DNA of 64,000 bases from CAZDXB01 sp964509335 (GTDB lineage Bacteria > Bacteroidota > Ignavibacteria > Kapaibacteriales > UBA2268). Positions 61,979 to 64,000 of this stretch are shown here, in pieces. The stretch lies in assembly GCA_964509335.1 (NCBI GenBank), contig CAZDXB010000018.1, positions 6,134 through 70,133 of the forward strand, in the 5' to 3' direction. Every line of letters starts with the position of its first letter. Position 1 is the first letter of the stretch. Made by a program: the position numbers and the translations under genes. The notes beneath the pieces are model-generated. The model was given only the letters and a program-made list of their open reading frames with translations, searched no databases and was not told the DNA's origin.

Positions 61979-62434
61979 ATGTTCGACATCGGCGGACCGG
62001 AACTACTAGTAATTATCTTAGGAGCGATTATCCTTTTCGGACCCAAAAAAATCCCCGAAATAATGCGGTCGGTCGGAAAAGGGGTAAGCAAAATACGCGC
62101 CGCCCAAATCCAATTCAAACAGCAAATGAACGACATTCAGTCGGAATTAGACCCAGACGCGCCCGACTCGAACGATTCAGAATTCAAAGTAGTTAACCCG
62201 AACAAATTGAAAAAGGAACATTTCGAAAAAAACAGGGAAAACGCCGAAAATGAGCGAAATGGAAAAGAAGAAACAGACAAAGAAGAAAATCCGTACTTTG
62301 AGAAGGAAGAAAACGAAAGAATAAAAGACCTTTATAATTTAGACGTACCCGAAAAGGACGACGAAAAAACAGAGGACAAAGAGAAATCCCAAAACGAAGA
62401 AAAATCCGCCGACGACAAATCCAATTCGACATAA
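61979..62434 (+). CDS. TatA/TatB-like protein with long acidic tail
   Basis: A 151-aa protein with the Tat helix GPELLVIILGAIILFGPKKIPE and an amphipathic helix IMRSVGKGVSKIRAAQIQFK. The tail of about 95 residues is extremely rich in Glu, Lys, Asp and Asn. The GPELLVI N-terminus and longer tail favour a TatB-like role, but Bacteroidota often lack a true TatB. It lies 6 bases after tatA; tatC is not in the window. Confidence 0.85.
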   Translation: MFDIGGPELLVIILGAIILFGPKKIPEIMRSVGKGVSKIRAAQIQFKQQMNDIQSELDPDAPDSNDSEFKVVNPNKLKKEHFEKNRENAENERNGKEETDKEENPYFEKEENERIKDLYNLDVPEKDDEKTEDKEKSQNEEKSADDKSNST

Positions 62435-62461
62435 AACAAATTCAAGATTCAAATTAATCCA

Positions 62462-63874
62462 ATGTCTTCGTCATACATCCGCAAAAGACAAAAACTACAA
62501 AACGGCGAGACTACTTGCCTCGAAGAAGTAATAAATCTACTAAAACAAATCGACGAAAAAAGCGAACTTAACGCTTATCTTACTATAAATCCGAATATCG
62601 AAGAACAAGCGCGGGAAAGCGACTCATACTTCCGAGCGAAAAAGCCGAGAGCGCTCGAAGGAATGACAATCGCCGTAAAAGACAATATAAACGTCGAGGG
62701 GCTGATTTGCTCTTGCGGCTCGAAAATGTTAGAAGACTACGCATCGCCTTACGACGCGACTGCAATCGAAAGAATAAAAGCGGCGGGCGGCATTATCGTA
62801 GGCAAAACGAACTTGGACGAATTTGCGATGGGTTCTTCCGGCGAAACCTCATATTACGGAGCCGCGAAAAATCCTATCGACGAACAACTAAGCCCCGGCG
62901 GCTCTTCCAGCGGCTCGGCGGCGGCGGCAGCGGCGGACTTGGCGGACGCGGCGTTAGGCTCCGACACGGGCGGCTCAATCAGACAACCTGCGGCTTTCTG
63001 CGGAATTTACGGCTTGAAACCAACATACGGCGCCGTATCTAGATACGGACTAGTAGCTCACGCTTCCTCTTTCGACCAAATCGGCGTTCTATCGAAAAAT
63101 CTAGACGACTTAACTTTACTTTACGACACAATTTCAGGCTACGACCCAAAAGACGCTAACTCAACCTCCGTTCCCAAAATTAAAAGCGACACAAAAAACG
63201 TCGAAAACTTCACAATCGCCTATCCCGACGAGAGCGTTCTCAATGAATGCGACAAAGAGGTATATGAAACTTTCAAAAAAACAATCGACGAGCTGGAAAA
63301 AATCGGGATTAGAACCGAGCAAGTAACGCATAAGCATTCATCGGCTTGGCTGCCGGCGTATTATATATTATCGACTGCGGAAGCTTCGTCGAATTTAGCT
63401 CGTTACGACGGAATAAGATACGGACACAAAAGCTCGGCGGAAGAATGCGAATCAGTCGCGGCGACGAGAACAGAAGGCTTCGGCGCGGAAACGAAGCGCA
63501 GAATCGTTCTCGGCTCTTTCGCTCTTTCGGAAGGCTACAAAGAGCAATACTACGCAAAAGCGCTAAAAGCCAGAAGATTAATAAAAGGCGAATTCGACGG
63601 TATCCTTGAAGAATACGATTTCTACTTATCGCCGACCTCGCCGACGCCTCCTTTTAAACTGAACGAGAAAAAAGACAAACCGATAGAAATGTATAAATCC
63701 GATTACTTCACCGTTCCGGCGAGCCTTACTGGACTGCCGGCTTTAAGCGCGCCAATAAAATATACGAGCGCGGATATCCCTTTCGGGCTTCAAATTATAT
63801 CCAAGGAATACAACGAAGACGGCATTATTGATTGCGCAGGCATCTTAAAAAAACGATTAAACTATAGATTATAA
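62462..63874 (+). CDS. gatA: Aspartyl/glutamyl-tRNA amidotransferase subunit A
   Basis: A 470-aa amidase-signature enzyme. The catalytic Lys is in MTIAVKDNINVEG, and the two serines in SPGGSSSGSAAAAAADLAD and GSDTGGSIRQPAAFCGIYG. It transamidates misacylated Glu-tRNA-Gln (and Asp-tRNA-Asn) together with GatB and GatC, which are not in the window. Length is usual for GatA. Confidence 0.95.
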   Translation: MSSSYIRKRQKLQNGETTCLEEVINLLKQIDEKSELNAYLTINPNIEEQARESDSYFRAKKPRALEGMTIAVKDNINVEGLICSCGSKMLEDYASPYDATAIERIKAAGGIIVGKTNLDEFAMGSSGETSYYGAAKNPIDEQLSPGGSSSGSAAAAAADLADAALGSDTGGSIRQPAAFCGIYGLKPTYGAVSRYGLVAHASSFDQIGVLSKNLDDLTLLYDTISGYDPKDANSTSVPKIKSDTKNVENFTIAYPDESVLNECDKEVYETFKKTIDELEKIGIRTEQVTHKHSSAWLPAYYILSTAEASSNLARYDGIRYGHKSSAEECESVAATRTEGFGAETKRRIVLGSFALSEGYKEQYYAKALKARRLIKGEFDGILEEYDFYLSPTSPTPPFKLNEKKDKPIEMYKSDYFTVPASLTGLPALSAPIKYTSADIPFGLQIISKEYNEDGIIDCAGILKKRLNYRL

Positions 63875-63880
63875 ATAGTA

Positions 63881-63902
63881 GAGCGGACGCCCTCGTCCGC
63901 TC
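63881..63902. repeat. H3 hairpin GAGCGGACG
   Basis: Arms GAGCGGACG and CGTCCGCTC flank CCCT, directly after gatA. See the covariant copy at 54678. Confidence 0.8.
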
Positions 63903-63924
63903 CGCGGCGTCAACCTCGTCATAG

Positions 63925-63946
63925 CCCTCTCCGCAAGCAGAGAGGG
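63925..63946. repeat. Hairpin CCCTCTC/GAGAGGG (family H4), second copy
   Basis: Identical arms and loop to 54566-54587, again preceded by TCCGCGGCG and TCAACCTC. The remainder to 64000 is non-coding and ends in a truncated H5 hairpin start at 63980. Confidence 0.75.
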
Positions 63947-64000
63947 ATTTCGATTTTTCTAATTCCCAAATCGTCTTTCAGATGTGCCACACCTCGCAGG

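Overview
The window looks like a chromosomal segment of a member of the Bacteroidota/Ignavibacteriota/Kapabacteria side of the FCB group. That assignment is inference. It rests on a very large secreted protein (16071-20090) ending in a type IX secretion sorting domain and built of choice-of-anchor-D-like repeats, on a TTG-19-TAnnTTTG promoter before queA that fits the Bacteroidota consensus, on the weak use of Shine-Dalgarno sites, and on a DUF4159/DUF4175 envelope operon. DNA is moderately AT-rich. Nearly all of the window is ordinary core chromosome. No prophage, transposase, integrase or CRISPR array was seen.

Layout. 1-6 kb: the end of an ABC-class ATPase gene, a two-gene AAA ATPase + TOPRIM (OLD/PARIS-like) cassette beside tRNA-Pro(CGG), and a membrane-anchored VWA protein. 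5-11.4 kb (minus strand): rsmG, a DUF4159 protein, a 1194-aa DUF4175 protein, a PspC protein and a LiaF-like protein, probably one envelope operon. 11.5-15.1 kb: a glycosyltransferase, nth, a PAP2 enzyme, rsmA and a HIT hydrolase. 15.2-23.4 kb: an outer-membrane barrel, the giant T9SS surface protein, an ODP-type di-iron protein with an MCP-like partner, and an O-antigen ligase-like protein. 23.5-28.9 kb: glmS, an ECF sigma/anti-sigma/Spy-like operon, a UPF0175/PIN toxin-antitoxin pair and greA. 29-34.4 kb: ribBA, yajC, a repeat-rich gap, then nnr-vanZ-tgt. 34.5-37.5 kb: an RsbU/STAS/RsbW partner-switching set. 37.5-42.3 kb: cytochrome c maturation genes (ccmC-like, a 50-aa ccmD-like gene, a Cys-type ccmE, ccmF, a TlpA-like lipoprotein). 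42.6-47.4 kb: dacB, htpG, queA. 47.5-54.2 kb: both methylmalonyl-CoA mutase subunits, an unknown membrane protein, meaB and rdgB. 54.2-59.7 kb: a repeat-rich gap, an AbgT transporter, an MsbA-like exporter, a redoxin, a second repeat cluster and an HTH protein. 60-63.9 kb: pssA, purS, purQ, two Tat genes and gatA.

The most unusual signals are these. (1) A tRNA-guanine transglycosylase has lost all four expected zinc ligands. (2) An ODP-like di-iron oxygen sensor is paired with a small soluble protein carrying two chemoreceptor-tip-like helical hairpins. (3) Intergenic gaps hold dispersed hairpins with conserved loops and variable but self-complementary stems, mixed with MITE-like elements that have GATGAGGCTGTCTCA ends. 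(4) CcmE is of the Cys (CxxxY) type. (5) An AAA/TOPRIM pair sits beside a tRNA gene.
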